A DNA stretch of 64,000 nucleotides from assembly GCA_021732005.1 (NCBI GenBank), contig JAKFVT010000027.1, positions 62,001-126,000 on the forward strand, written 5' to 3'. Position 1 is the first letter of the stretch; each line of letters begins with the position of its first letter. Below, in pieces: positions 49,852 to 59,056 of the stretch. The stretch comes from Mycobacterium sp. (GTDB lineage Bacteria > Actinomycetota > Actinomycetes > Mycobacteriales > Mycobacteriaceae). The notes below the pieces were generated by a model, which saw nothing but the letters and a program-made list of their open reading frames with translations, had not been told where the DNA came from and made no database searches. Both the position numbers and the translations under genes were made by a program.

Positions 49852-52800
49852 CTAGCCCCCGAGACAGCCCGGCCCCAGCAGCGCCTTCAGGTCGCCCATC
49901 AGCGCCGAGGACGGCGTCACCCGCAGCGACTGGTCGAGTTCCAGCGTGGTGATCCGGTCACCGCTGATCAGCCGCAGGTGCACCTGTGCGGTACCCGGAT
50001 GGCGAGCCAGTACCTGCTTGAGGGCGCTCACCTTGTCCATCGTGCATTGCCGGGTGGGCAGGCTCACCGCAAGGGGCCGGTTCGCCTGTGCGCCCGAGAA
50101 GTCCGGTACCACAAGCTCGTTGGCGATCAACGAGATCCGATCGTCCTGGATGCGGACCTTGCCGCCGACGAGCACCACCGCGTCGTCGGCGATCTCGGCG
50201 CCGAACAGCGAGTAGGTCTGCGGGAAGAACATCACCTCGATACCGCCGGTGAGATCCTCCAACTGCGCTGAGGCCCAGGGCATTCCGTTCTTGTTGACCC
50301 GGCGGTTGACACCGGCCAGAATGCCGCCGACCCGAACCTGGGTGTCGTTGGCGACGTCGCCGCCGAGGATGGCCGGGATCTGAGTGTCGACCTGGGCGTT
50401 CAGCAGATGCGCCACCCCGTTGAGCGGATGCCCGGACACGTACAGTCCCAGCATCTCCCGCTCGAGGGCCAGTTTGTGCTTGTCGTCCCACTCCTCGTCG
50501 GGCACGCGGATGGTGAACGCCGAATCGCCGCTGTCGGCGCCCTCACCGTCTCCCCCGCCGAACAGGTCGAACTGCCCGATCGCTTCCGCCTTCTTGGTGC
50601 CCAGCACCGAGTCGACGGCATCGGTGTGCACCAGGAACAAGCCCTTGCGCGGATGCTTCAGCGAATCGAAAGCCCCTGCCTTGATCAGGGATTCGGTGAC
50701 CTTCTTGTTGCAGGCCGCGATGTCGATCTTGTTCAGGTAGTCGGAGAAGTCGGTGAACTTGCCCTTGGCGGTCCTGGTCGCGATCAGCGAGCTGACCACG
50801 TTGGCGCCGACGTTGCGGATCGCGCCGAGCCCGAACCGGATGTCGTCTTCCACCGAGGCGAAGTTCTGCACCGACTCGTTGACGTCGGGCGGCAGCACCG
50901 TGATGCCCAGCCGCCGGCAGTCGGCGAGGTAGACGGCCGCCTTGTCCTTGTCGTCGCCGACGGACGTGAGCAGCCCGGCCATGTACTCGGCCGGGAAATT
51001 GGCCTTGAGGTAGGCGGTCCAGTAGGACACCAGTCCATAGCCGGCGGCATGCGATTTGTTGAATGCGTACCCGGCGAACGGAAGGATGGTGTCCCACAGC
51101 GCTTTCACCGCTTTTTCGGAGAACCCGTTGGCGGTCATCCCCTCCTTGAAGCCCTGGTACTCCGCCTCGAGCACCTCGAGCTTCTTCTTGCCCATGGCTT
51201 TTCGCAGCGCATCGGCCTTGCCCATCGAGTAGGAGGCGACCTTCTGCGCGATGAACATGATCTGCTCTTGGTAGACGATCAGACCGTACGTCTCGGACAG
51301 GATCTCCTTGAGCGGCTCTTCGAGCTCCGGGTGGATCGGCTTGATCGCCTGCCGGTTGTTCTTGCGGTCGGCGTAGTCGTTGTGGGCGTTCATGCCCATC
51401 GGGCCGGGGCGATACAGGGCCAGCACGGCGACGATGTCGTTGAACTCGGTGGGCTGCATGCGCCGCAGCAGGTCCCGCATCGGCCCGCCGTCGAGCTGGA
51501 ACACGCCAAGGGTGTCGCCCTTGCCCAACAGTTCGTAAGCCTTGGGATCGTCCAGCGGAAGCGAATCCAAGTCCACGTCGATACCGCGGTTGGCTTTGAT
51601 GTTCTCGATGCAGTCACCGATGATCGTCAGGTTCCGCAGGCCGAGGAAGTCCATCTTCAGCAGGCCGATGGCCTCACACGACGGGTAGTCCCAGCCGGTG
51701 ATGATCGCGCCGTCCTGCGGCCGCTTCCACAGCGGGATCGCCTCGATCAGCGGCTGCGAGCTCATGATCACCGCGCACGCGTGCACACCGGCGTTGCGGA
51801 CCAGGCCCTCCAGCCCACGCGCCGTCTCGTAGATGGTGCGGACGTCGGGATCGGTGTCGATCAAGGCCCGGACCTCGGCGGCCTCCTTGTATCGCTCGTG
51901 GTTCGGGTCGGTGATACCCGCCACCGAGATGTCCTTGGCCATGATCGGCGGCGGCAGCGCCTTGGTGATCCGGTCGGCGATCGCGAAGCCCGGCTGGCCG
52001 TAGTGGACGCGGGCCGAATCCTTCAGCGCCGCCTTGGTTTTGATCGTGCCGAAGGTGATGACCTGGGCGACCCGGTCACTTCCCCACTTCTCTGCGGCGT
52101 AGCGCACCATCTCACCGCGGCGACGATCGTCGAAGTCGATATCGATATCGGGTGCCGACGGGCGTTCCGGGTTGAGGAACCGCTCGAACAGCAGCCCGTG
52201 CGGGATCGGGTCGATATTGGTGATGCCCAGCGCGTAGGCCACCAGCGACCCGGCGGCCGAACCACGGCCCGGCCCGACCCGGATGTCGATCGACTTCGCG
52301 TAGTTGATCAGGTCGGCGACGATCAGGAAGTACGACGGAAAACCCTTGCCGCAGATGACGTCGATCTCGTAGCTGGCCCGCTCGGTGTATTCCGGCGGCA
52401 CCGCGTCCGGAAAGCGCCGCCGCAGGCCGGCCGCCACCTCGTGACGCAACCAGCTGCCCTGGTCATGGCCGTCCGGCACCGGGAAGATCGGCATCCGGTC
52501 GGTGGGGGCCCACACGTCGGCGTAGGACTGCACCCGCTCGCCGATCAGCAGCGTCGAGTCGCAGGCCTCGGGAACCTCCGAGTCCCACAGAGCGCGCATC
52601 TCCGCCGCCGACTTCAGGAAGTAGCCGTCGCCGTCGAACTTGAACCGGTTGGGGTCCGACAGCGTCTTGCCGGTCTGGATGCACAGCAGCGCTTCGTGGT
52701 TGTGCGACGCGTCGCGGGTCACGTAGTGGCAGTCGTTGGTCGCCAAGGCCGGGATGCCGAGCTTGCGGCCGACGTCCAGCAGGCCCTCCCGGACCCGGCG

Positions 52801-53409
52801 CTCGATCGAGAGCCCGTGGTCCATGAGCTCCAGGAAGTAGTTGTCCGGCCCGAAGATCTCCCGCCACTTGGCGGCGGCCTCCAGCGCCTCCTTCTCGTGG
52901 CCCAGCCGCAGCCGGGTCTGCACCTCGCCCGACGGGCAGCCGGTGGTGGCGATGATGCCCGCAGCGTGCTCGGCGATGATCTCGGCGTCCATCCGGGACC
53001 ACTTACCGAGCTGACCCTCGAACGAGGCGAGCGTCGACAGCTTGAACAGGTTGCGCAGGCCGGTGGCGTTCTCGGCGACCATCGTCATGTGCGTGTAGGA
53101 GCCGCTGCCCGACACGTCGTCACTCTTCTGGCCGGGATCGCCCCACAGGATGCGGCGGGTATCGAATCGAGAAGCGGGCGCAATGTAGGCCTCGACACCG
53201 ATGATCGGTTTGATGCCGACCTTGGTGGCCGCGTTGTAGAACTCGCTGGCCCCGAACATGTTTCCGTGGTCGGTCATGCCGATGGCGGGCATCTCGAGGC
53301 GCTGCGCCTCGGCGAGCATGGGCGTGATCTTCGCCGCACCGTCGAGCATCGAGTACTCGGTGTGGTTGTGCAGGTGCACAAAAGAGCCGGCAGAAGTTCC
53401 AGTACCCAT
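49852..53409 (-). CDS. dnaE1: DNA polymerase III alpha subunit
   Basis: The replicative polymerase, 1185 residues, without an intein. The PHP domain ([13 protein letters not shown] with His12, His14 and His16) keeps its metal ligands; in mycobacteria this domain is the proofreading exonuclease. The catalytic palm includes PDIDIDFDD with Asp421 and Asp423, preceded by [17 protein letters not shown]. Further features are [46 protein letters not shown], and the C-terminal OB and tau-binding domains. TAGACT (53424-53419) lies 9 nt before the ATG, so the leader would be very short. It is divergent from a DUF202 pair. Confidence 0.97.
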   Translation of the reverse strand: MGTGTSAGSFVHLHNHTEYSMLDGAAKITPMLAEAQRLEMPAIGMTDHGNMFGASEFYNAATKVGIKPIIGVEAYIAPASRFDTRRILWGDPGQKSDDVSGSGSYTHMTMVAENATGLRNLFKLSTLASFEGQLGKWSRMDAEIIAEHAAGIIATTGCPSGEVQTRLRLGHEKEALEAAAKWREIFGPDNYFLELMDHGLSIERRVREGLLDVGRKLGIPALATNDCHYVTRDASHNHEALLCIQTGKTLSDPNRFKFDGDGYFLKSAAEMRALWDSEVPEACDSTLLIGERVQSYADVWAPTDRMPIFPVPDGHDQGSWLRHEVAAGLRRRFPDAVPPEYTERASYEIDVICGKGFPSYFLIVADLINYAKSIDIRVGPGRGSAAGSLVAYALGITNIDPIPHGLLFERFLNPERPSAPDIDIDFDDRRRGEMVRYAAEKWGSDRVAQVITFGTIKTKAALKDSARVHYGQPGFAIADRITKALPPPIMAKDISVAGITDPNHERYKEAAEVRALIDTDPDVRTIYETARGLEGLVRNAGVHACAVIMSSQPLIEAIPLWKRPQDGAIITGWDYPSCEAIGLLKMDFLGLRNLTIIGDCIENIKANRGIDVDLDSLPLDDPKAYELLGKGDTLGVFQLDGGPMRDLLRRMQPTEFNDIVAVLALYRPGPMGMNAHNDYADRKNNRQAIKPIHPELEEPLKEILSETYGLIVYQEQIMFIAQKVASYSMGKADALRKAMGKKKLEVLEAEYQGFKEGMTANGFSEKAVKALWDTILPFAGYAFNKSHAAGYGLVSYWTAYLKANFPAEYMAGLLTSVGDDKDKAAVYLADCRRLGITVLPPDVNESVQNFASVEDDIRFGLGAIRNVGANVVSSLIATRTAKGKFTDFSDYLNKIDIAACNKKVTESLIKAGAFDSLKHPRKGLFLVHTDAVDSVLGTKKAEAIGQFDLFGGGDGEGADSGDSAFTIRVPDEEWDDKHKLALEREMLGLYVSGHPLNGVAHLLNAQVDTQIPAILGGDVANDTQVRVGGILAGVNRRVNKNGMPWASAQLEDLTGGIEVMFFPQTYSLFGAEIADDAVVLVGGKVRIQDDRISLIANELVVPDFSGAQANRPLAVSLPTRQCTMDKVSALKQVLARHPGTAQVHLRLISGDRITTLELDQSLRVTPSSALMGDLKALLGPGCLGG

Positions 53410-53523
53410 AGGCCCGTCAGTCTAGGGCCGCGGACCGACAGCCTTCGGCGTGTCGCGTACGTGTCTGGCGGCTCGTGTCGATTCTCTCCGCGCCGGCCCG
53501 TCACTCCTGATAGGCAGAACCCT

Positions 53524-53895
53524 ATGTTCGCGCCCAAGCCCCCGCTGCGCAGTGTGGGCAGCGACCCCGACTACCGCTTCACCCTGGCCAACGAGCGGAC
53601 CTTCCTGGCCTGGTTGCGGACCGGTTTGGCACTGCTGGCCGGCGCGGTGGCGCTGGCCAGCCTGGTCCACGATTTCGGGCCGCGTCCGTTCCGGATCGTG
53701 ATCACGGTGCTGCTGCTGGTGCTGTCGCTGGTGGTCACCGCAGGTGCCTACGTCCGGTGGGATCGCGCCGAGCGGGCGATGCGGGAGAAGCGACCGCTAC
53801 CGACCGATCCGCTGCCCCGGATCATCGTCGCCGGGGCGGCGATCATCATCGTGGCCGCAGCGGTGCTGGTGTACCTCGCCGAGTTCGGCCGGTGA
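53524..53895 (+). CDS. DUF202 (YidH-type) membrane protein
   Basis: A 123-residue membrane protein with the DUF202 signature FTLANERTFLAWLRTGLALLAGAVALASLV and three hydrophobic segments (about residues 32-50, 57-77 and 97-118). Function is unknown; the family is widespread in bacteria. The 4-nt GTGA overlap with a second DUF202 gene suggests that the two proteins form a pair, perhaps a hetero-oligomer. Its start is divergent from dnaE1. Confidence 0.85.
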   Translation: MFAPKPPLRSVGSDPDYRFTLANERTFLAWLRTGLALLAGAVALASLVHDFGPRPFRIVITVLLLVLSLVVTAGAYVRWDRAERAMREKRPLPTDPLPRIIVAGAAIIIVAAAVLVYLAEFGR

Positions 53896-54221
53896 CCGAG
53901 AACCCGGACATCACGGCGGTGGCCGAGCGCACGGCGCTGGCGTGGCAGCGCACGACCATCGGAGTACTGGCGATCGGCGCCCTGCTGGTGCGGTGGAGCG
54001 TGGTCGAACGGTTTCCGCTGTGGCCGGCCATCATCCTCACCACCGCAGCCGCGCTGGCCAGTCTGGTTCTGGTCCGGCGGCGCTATCGACGGGTCCGCGC
54101 CGCAGTGCTCGCCGGGCAGACGCCGCTCTCGCGCTACTTCGTCCCAGGGGCCACCGCGGTCATGATCGCGCTCGTCGCCGGTGTGGGCGCGGCAATGCTC
54201 GTGGAGTACAGCCGCCTCTAG
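53892..54221 (+). CDS. DUF202 family membrane protein, second copy
   Basis: A 109-residue paralogue of the preceding protein, with the shorter signature AERTALAWQRTTIGVLAIGALLVRW and three membrane segments. It begins with GTG overlapping the preceding stop by 4 nt. The two DUF202 proteins look translated as a unit. It ends convergently with a SecD-like gene, sharing CTAG. No function can be given. Confidence 0.82.
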   Translation: MTENPDITAVAERTALAWQRTTIGVLAIGALLVRWSVVERFPLWPAIILTTAAALASLVLVRRRYRRVRAAVLAGQTPLSRYFVPGATAVMIALVAGVGAAMLVEYSRL

Positions 54222-54814
54222 GCCTCGTCCTTGAGCATGCGGGCGATCTCACGGGCCTGCTCCTCGGTCACGTCACCCGAGAGCTGCAGCACCTCGCCGT
54301 CGATCCGTTCGGTGATCTTCGGCGCCCACACGACCAGGTTGGACCGCACGAACGCGACCTGCTGATCGATGTGGGACCCGGTGAAATCGGCGAACGCCCG
54401 CGCCGACTCCGGGGTCATCGTGACCTGCACCATCTGCTTGGCGGTCAGCGGGTTCAGGAACGAGTCGACATCGGTGAGTTGAACCGTCAGCGCCTGCGGC
54501 CCCAGCTCGTACACCGCGGACTTGACGATGTCGCAGATGCGCAGCGGCGCCTCGGGCGGCGTCGGCGGCGGCGGGTCGCAGTCGCCCGGCCGAATGACGA
54601 ACGGCCCCCCGGTCACCGGCCGCAGTGACAGCGGCTTGATGGTCAGCGGACGTGGAGTGGTGGTCGTGGTCGTCATGCCGACGGTGTCCTGCTGTTTGGT
54701 CAGGACGCCGGGGGTGAGCAGCACCCCGAGGACGGGCACCACGATCGCCGCCGCGGCCAGCGCCGCCACCACGGCGATCATGATCCGCCGGTTGCGGGGG
54801 GACTTGTCGGTCAT
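54218..54814 (-). CDS. Membrane-anchored protein with a SecDF P1-head-like domain
   Basis: A 198-residue protein with one N-terminal membrane anchor (about residues 12-34), a Thr- and Pro-rich linker and a globular domain from about 95. The end, VTMTPESARAFADFTGSHIDQQVAFVRSNLVVWAPKITERIDGEVLQLSGDVTEEQAREIARML, resembles the first head domain of SecD. The other SecD regions are missing, so export function is not implied. The domain probably faces the periplasm. It stands alone, and its stop overlaps that of the opposite DUF202 gene. Confidence 0.75.
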   Translation of the reverse strand: MTDKSPRNRRIMIAVVAALAAAAIVVPVLGVLLTPGVLTKQQDTVGMTTTTTTPRPLTIKPLSLRPVTGGPFVIRPGDCDPPPPTPPEAPLRICDIVKSAVYELGPQALTVQLTDVDSFLNPLTAKQMVQVTMTPESARAFADFTGSHIDQQVAFVRSNLVVWAPKITERIDGEVLQLSGDVTEEQAREIARMLKDEA

Positions 54815-54853
54815 GCGCTCCTCGATCTGCGGCGAACGTGCCGACTGGTGAAG

Positions 54854-56074
54854 CTACCCCAATCGGACGTCACGCGGCGCGTCCTTGATTCCGAACCGCG
54901 CGAAGACCATTGCGCTCAGTGCGACCAGAGTCAACAGCGCGAGCCCGACGCCGTAGCCGGGTAGCAGCAACTCGTAAGTGGCACCCATGACGAGCGGCGG
55001 GAAGTAGCCACCGAGCCCACCGGCCGCGCCGACCAGTCCGGTGACGCTGCCCACCCGCTCGGGCGGGGCCAGCCGGGCCACCCAGGCGAAGACACCACCG
55101 GTACCGAGGCCGAGGAAGAACGCCAGGCCGACGAAGTCGACACCGGCCGGCCACTCCAGCGGCGGACGCAACGCCACCACCGCGGCCAGCACCGCGGTAC
55201 CCAGTAGCGAGATGCTGACGACGGTGCGGGGACCGATCCGGTCGGAGAGGATGCCGCCGATCGGTCGCGCGATCACAGCCGCGATCGCGAAGCCGGCGGT
55301 GCGGGTACCCGCCCCGGCGAGATCGAACGAATAGACGTCCTTCAGGTACGTCGGCAGGTAGGTGGAGAACGCCACGAAACCGCCGAACACCACCCCGTAC
55401 AGCAGCGACATCTGCCAGGTGACCGGAAGCTTCACCGCCGCACGCAGTTTCGGCAGGACGGGGTCGAGGTTGGGCACGTAGTTCGGTGAGTTACGCATCG
55501 CGAACCAGCACAGCACCGCGGTGGCCAGCAGAGCGACCGCCAGAATCACGTGCGTGGTGACGTAACCGAACCAGGCGACGAAGCGCGGGGTGAACGCCGA
55601 CGACAGCGCGGTACCGCCCATACCTGCCCCGAAGATGCCGGTGGCGAACCCGCGCCGGCTCGGCGAATACCACTGGTTGACGAACGGGATACCGATCGCG
55701 AACGTGGTGCCGGCCAGGCCCAGGAAGAATCCGAAGACCAGCATGAGGGTGAACGAGCCGGCATTCCCGGCGAACGCCACCAGCAGAACCAACGGCGCGG
55801 TGGCGGCGGTGACGATCGGGAACATCAGACGTCCGCCGTAGTGATCGGTGAGGGCACCCACCGGAATCCGGCCGAGCGCCCCGACCAGCACCGGAGTGGC
55901 GATCAGCAGCGCCTTCTGATTGCTGTCGAGGTGCATCTGCTGGGCGTAGCGGACCGCCAGCGGGCCGATGATGTTCCAGGCCCAGAACGTCACCGCGAAC
56001 GCCCACGTCGCCAAGGCCAGGTTGCGCCCGCGGCCGGGCAGGGCGACATCGTTGCCGGGACCCGGTGCGCTCAT
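54854..56074 (-). CDS. NarK-type nitrate/nitrite transporter at the end of the nar operon
   Basis: A 406-residue major-facilitator protein with about 12 helices. The N-terminus LATWAFAVTFWAWNIIGPLAVRYAQQMHL, LTDHYGGRLMFP and GLAGTTFAIGIPFVNQWYSPSRRGFATGIFGAGMGG match the NNP nitrate porter group; the Arg residues of the nitrate site are within these helices. It differs in sequence from the NarK beside nirB. Its ATG overlaps the narI stop by 4 nt, so it is translated from the nar operon. It may bring in nitrate or exchange nitrate for nitrite during respiration. Confidence 0.9.
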   Translation of the reverse strand: MSAPGPGNDVALPGRGRNLALATWAFAVTFWAWNIIGPLAVRYAQQMHLDSNQKALLIATPVLVGALGRIPVGALTDHYGGRLMFPIVTAATAPLVLLVAFAGNAGSFTLMLVFGFFLGLAGTTFAIGIPFVNQWYSPSRRGFATGIFGAGMGGTALSSAFTPRFVAWFGYVTTHVILAVALLATAVLCWFAMRNSPNYVPNLDPVLPKLRAAVKLPVTWQMSLLYGVVFGGFVAFSTYLPTYLKDVYSFDLAGAGTRTAGFAIAAVIARPIGGILSDRIGPRTVVSISLLGTAVLAAVVALRPPLEWPAGVDFVGLAFFLGLGTGGVFAWVARLAPPERVGSVTGLVGAAGGLGGYFPPLVMGATYELLLPGYGVGLALLTLVALSAMVFARFGIKDAPRDVRLG

Positions 56075-56814
56075 CGGTCGCGGTCCAAGGTTCCGACCGC
56101 ACTCCACGCGGTCCGGGTCGGGCGGGTGCCCGGCGATCGCTGATCACGGGACCGGTAGACGATGTACGGCCGGAACAGGTAGTGCACCGGCGCGGTGAAC
56201 GCGTGGACCAGCCGGGTGTAGGGCCAGACCGCGAACAGCAGCATGCCGACCACCGCGTGGATGTGGAACTGGATCGGCGCGGCGGCCATCGCCGCGACGT
56301 CGGGGCGCAGCAGCAAGACCGAACGGAACCAGGGCGAGACCGTCTCGCGGTAATTGGCTGCCTGATGGCCGGCGCCGATGGCCACCACCGTGGTCCACAG
56401 ACCCAGGACGATCGCGCCGACCAGCAGCACGTACATCAGCTTGTCGTTCCTCGTGGTGGCCATGAACACCGGCCCGGTGGTCCGGCGGCGGTACACCAGG
56501 ATCACGATGCCGACCAGCGTGCACACGCCGGCCACGGCCCCCAGCGACAGCGCCAGAAAGTGGTACAGACTTTCGTCGACACCGATGGCGTCGGTCCACG
56601 ACTGCGGAATCAGAAGCCCCACAACATGTCCGACGACCACCACCAGAATGCCGAAGTGGAACAGGGGCGATCCGATCCGCAGCAGGCGCGACTCGTAGAG
56701 CTGCGACGAGCGGGTGGTCCACCCGAATCGGTCGTACCGGTAGCGCCAGATCGTGCCGCCGACCAGGCTGCCGATACACAGGTACGGAAGCACACCCCAG
56801 AGCAGAAGGTTCAT
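56071..56814 (-). CDS. narI: Respiratory nitrate reductase gamma subunit
   Basis: NarI is the cytochrome b subunit that takes electrons from quinol and passes them to NarH. The 247-residue protein has five membrane segments and heme His residues in SPLFHFGILVVVVGHVVG (two) and FHIHAVVGMLLFAVWPYTRLVHAF (others). The last segment is followed by a basic tail. Its 4-nt overlaps with narJ and the transporter gene form part of one coupled operon. Confidence 0.95.
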   Translation of the reverse strand: MNLLLWGVLPYLCIGSLVGGTIWRYRYDRFGWTTRSSQLYESRLLRIGSPLFHFGILVVVVGHVVGLLIPQSWTDAIGVDESLYHFLALSLGAVAGVCTLVGIVILVYRRRTTGPVFMATTRNDKLMYVLLVGAIVLGLWTTVVAIGAGHQAANYRETVSPWFRSVLLLRPDVAAMAAAPIQFHIHAVVGMLLFAVWPYTRLVHAFTAPVHYLFRPYIVYRSRDQRSPGTRPTRTAWSAVGTLDRDR

Positions 56815-57410
56815 GGCCGTGCCTCATATCCGCTGAGGCCCACCAGCTCGGTGGGCGGTGGTTGCGCTTCTGGCGCCCGGGCCGCCGGTAGGGTGTCGCA
56901 GACCGCGGCGACGGCTCGGACGTAATGACTTCTTTTGTTGTGCAGACTCTTTCGGAGCATGTCCAGGCTGGGGCGGTATTCGGCAAGCAGCGCCCGGCCA
57001 GCGTCGAGGTCACCGCGGGCGGCGAATTCGAGCACCAGCGGCAGGTAGTCCGGCAGCTCGCCGTGGGTGTCGATGACGGCGCCGGTCCCGCGATACACGG
57101 CCTTGAACCGGGCCAGCACCTCACCACGCCGGCGGGTGTCCCCATCGGTCCAATACGACAGATACAGCGCATGTTTGGCGTTGAAGTCGAAGGTGTCGAC
57201 ATAGCCGTGCTGCAGTTCGGCCAGTGACCGCGAGCCGAAGGTGCCGAGCAGATCCCGCAGCGCCGCGACGGCCTCTGAGTCGCCCTGCTCGTCCAGTGCC
57301 GCCACACACGCCGGCAACATCTCGACGAAGTCGGCGCTCGGATAGTCCAGGCAGCGGGCGGCGATCAGGTAGAGCACCCTATCATCCCGGGACGGCCGCC
57401 GTCGTCTCAT
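56811..57410 (-). CDS. narJ: Nitrate reductase molybdenum-cofactor assembly chaperone
   Basis: NarJ is a cytoplasmic chaperone that helps cofactor insertion into NarG before membrane docking; it is not part of the final complex. The 199-residue TorD-like protein has LIAARCLDYPSADFVEMLPAC, FDFNAKHALYLSYWTDGDTRRRGEVLARFKAVY and GELPDYLPLVLEFAA. The ATG overlaps the narH stop by 4 nt; the further upstream frame is not NarJ-like. Confidence 0.94.
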   Translation of the reverse strand: MRRRRPSRDDRVLYLIAARCLDYPSADFVEMLPACVAALDEQGDSEAVAALRDLLGTFGSRSLAELQHGYVDTFDFNAKHALYLSYWTDGDTRRRGEVLARFKAVYRGTGAVIDTHGELPDYLPLVLEFAARGDLDAGRALLAEYRPSLDMLRKSLHNKRSHYVRAVAAVCDTLPAARAPEAQPPPTELVGLSGYEARP

Positions 57411-59056
57411 GGGAACAGTCCCGCCGAGCTGCCGTTGCCGTCCCAATTCAGCAGATTCACCCGCTCGGTGCGCAGCTCGGCACCCGAGGTCGCGGTGTCA
57501 CTGGTCTGCCGCTGCCGCAGCGCCGTGAAGGTCTCGACCGCGACGGGGATGGGCCGGCCACTTGCCTCTCCGAACGGCCCCGACTCGTACATTCCCGGGC
57601 CGTCGTCGAAGTCCAGTGAGCAACCCATTTCCTCCAGCTCGTGCGCCTGCTCCTGATACGCCGTCGGAATCACATAGCGCTCTTCGTATTTCGCGATCGC
57701 CATCAGCCGGTACATCTCGTAGAGCGACTCCTCGGACATGCCGACACTCGCCGCGACGGCGGGATCGCCCTCTCCCCGAAGAGTGACTCCGCGCATGTAG
57801 GCGCGCATGGCGGCGAGTTTGCGCAGCACCTCGGTGATGATGTCGGTGCGCCCGGCGGTGAACAGCTCGGCCAGATACTCGACCGGGATGCGCAACGCAT
57901 CAATGGCGCCGAACAGATTGGCGTGGTCTTCGCCGTCGTGACCCTGCGAACTGAGCACGTCGACCACCGGCGACAGCGGCGGGACGTACCAGACCATCGG
58001 CATGGTGCGGTATTCCGGATGCAGCGGCAGCGCGACCCGGTACACCTTGGCCAGCGCGTACACCGGTGACCGGCGGGCGGCCTGCAGCCAGTCCTCGGGG
58101 ATCCCGTCGCGCCGGGCCGCCGCGGCGACCGCCGGATCGTTCGGGTCGAGCAGTACGTCGAGCTGCGCCTGGTACAGCTCCTGCGGATCGGTCGTGGCTG
58201 CCGCCGCCCCGACCCGGTCGACGTCGTACAGGAACAGGCCCAGGTAGCGCAGCCGCCCGACACAGGTCTCCGAGCACACCGTCGGCTGGCCGACCTCGAT
58301 GCGGGGGTAGCAGAACGTGCACTTCTCGGCCTTGCCGGAGCGGTGGTTGAAGTAGATCTTCTTGTAGGGACAGCCGGTGATGCACTGCCGCCAGCCGCGG
58401 CAGCGGTCCTGATCAACCAGCACGATGCCGTCCTCGGCCCGCTTGTAGATCGCGCCGGACGGGCACGACGCCATGCACGACGGGTTGAGGCAGTGCTCGC
58501 AGATCCGGGGTAGATAGAACATGAAGGTCTTCTCGAGTTCGAAGCGGACCTTCTCCTCCGACTCCCGGCGGACCTTCTCGACGATCGGGTCGCGGTCGCC
58601 GTATTCGCTTGCCCCGCCGAGATTGTCGTCCCAATTCGCCGACCAGGTGACCGCGGTGTCCTCACCGGTGATCAGCGATTTCGGCCGGGCCACCGGGAAG
58701 TCGTCACCCAGCGGGGCGTCCACCAGGGTCTGATAGTCATACGTCCACGGCTCGTAGTAGTCGGACAGTTCCGGCTGGACCGGACTGGCAAAGATGCCCA
58801 GCAGCTTGGCCAGCCGCCCACCGGATTTGGGCCTAAGCCTGCCCCGACGGGTCAGTTCCCAGCCGCCGCGCCACCGGTCCTGATCCTCGTAGCGGCGCGG
58901 ATAACCTTGTCCGGGGCGGGTTTCGACGTTGTTGAACCAGACGTACTCGGTGCCGGCCCGGTTGGTCCAGGCCTGCTTGCAGGTCACCGAACAGGTGTGG
59001 CAGCCGATGCACTTGTCGAGGTTCATCACCATGCCCATCTGGGCCATCACCCGCAT
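57407..59056 (-). CDS. narH: Respiratory nitrate reductase beta subunit
   Basis: NarH carries electrons between NarI and NarG through four Fe-S clusters. The 549-residue protein has four Cys groups: DKCIGCHTCSVTCKQAW, CEHCLNPSCMASCPSGAI, DRCRGWRQCITGCPYKKIYF and KCTFCYPRIEVGQPTVCSETC. The Trp in CRGWRQC marks the cluster that is 3Fe-4S in known NarH. The ATG shares a base with the narG stop (TGATG), and narJ overlaps its end. Upstream frame sequence is a shadow of narG. Confidence 0.96.
   Translation of the reverse strand: MRVMAQMGMVMNLDKCIGCHTCSVTCKQAWTNRAGTEYVWFNNVETRPGQGYPRRYEDQDRWRGGWELTRRGRLRPKSGGRLAKLLGIFASPVQPELSDYYEPWTYDYQTLVDAPLGDDFPVARPKSLITGEDTAVTWSANWDDNLGGASEYGDRDPIVEKVRRESEEKVRFELEKTFMFYLPRICEHCLNPSCMASCPSGAIYKRAEDGIVLVDQDRCRGWRQCITGCPYKKIYFNHRSGKAEKCTFCYPRIEVGQPTVCSETCVGRLRYLGLFLYDVDRVGAAAATTDPQELYQAQLDVLLDPNDPAVAAAARRDGIPEDWLQAARRSPVYALAKVYRVALPLHPEYRTMPMVWYVPPLSPVVDVLSSQGHDGEDHANLFGAIDALRIPVEYLAELFTAGRTDIITEVLRKLAAMRAYMRGVTLRGEGDPAVAASVGMSEESLYEMYRLMAIAKYEERYVIPTAYQEQAHELEEMGCSLDFDDGPGMYESGPFGEASGRPIPVAVETFTALRQRQTSDTATSGAELRTERVNLLNWDGNGSSAGLFP

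Noticed and set aside
50407..53523. A 3-kb open frame antisense to dnaE1 that runs into the DUF202 gene
   Set aside because: The frame is the third-position GC artefact of a high-GC gene on the other strand. It lacks recognisable domains until the DUF202 start at 53524; dnaE1 is clearly the real gene.
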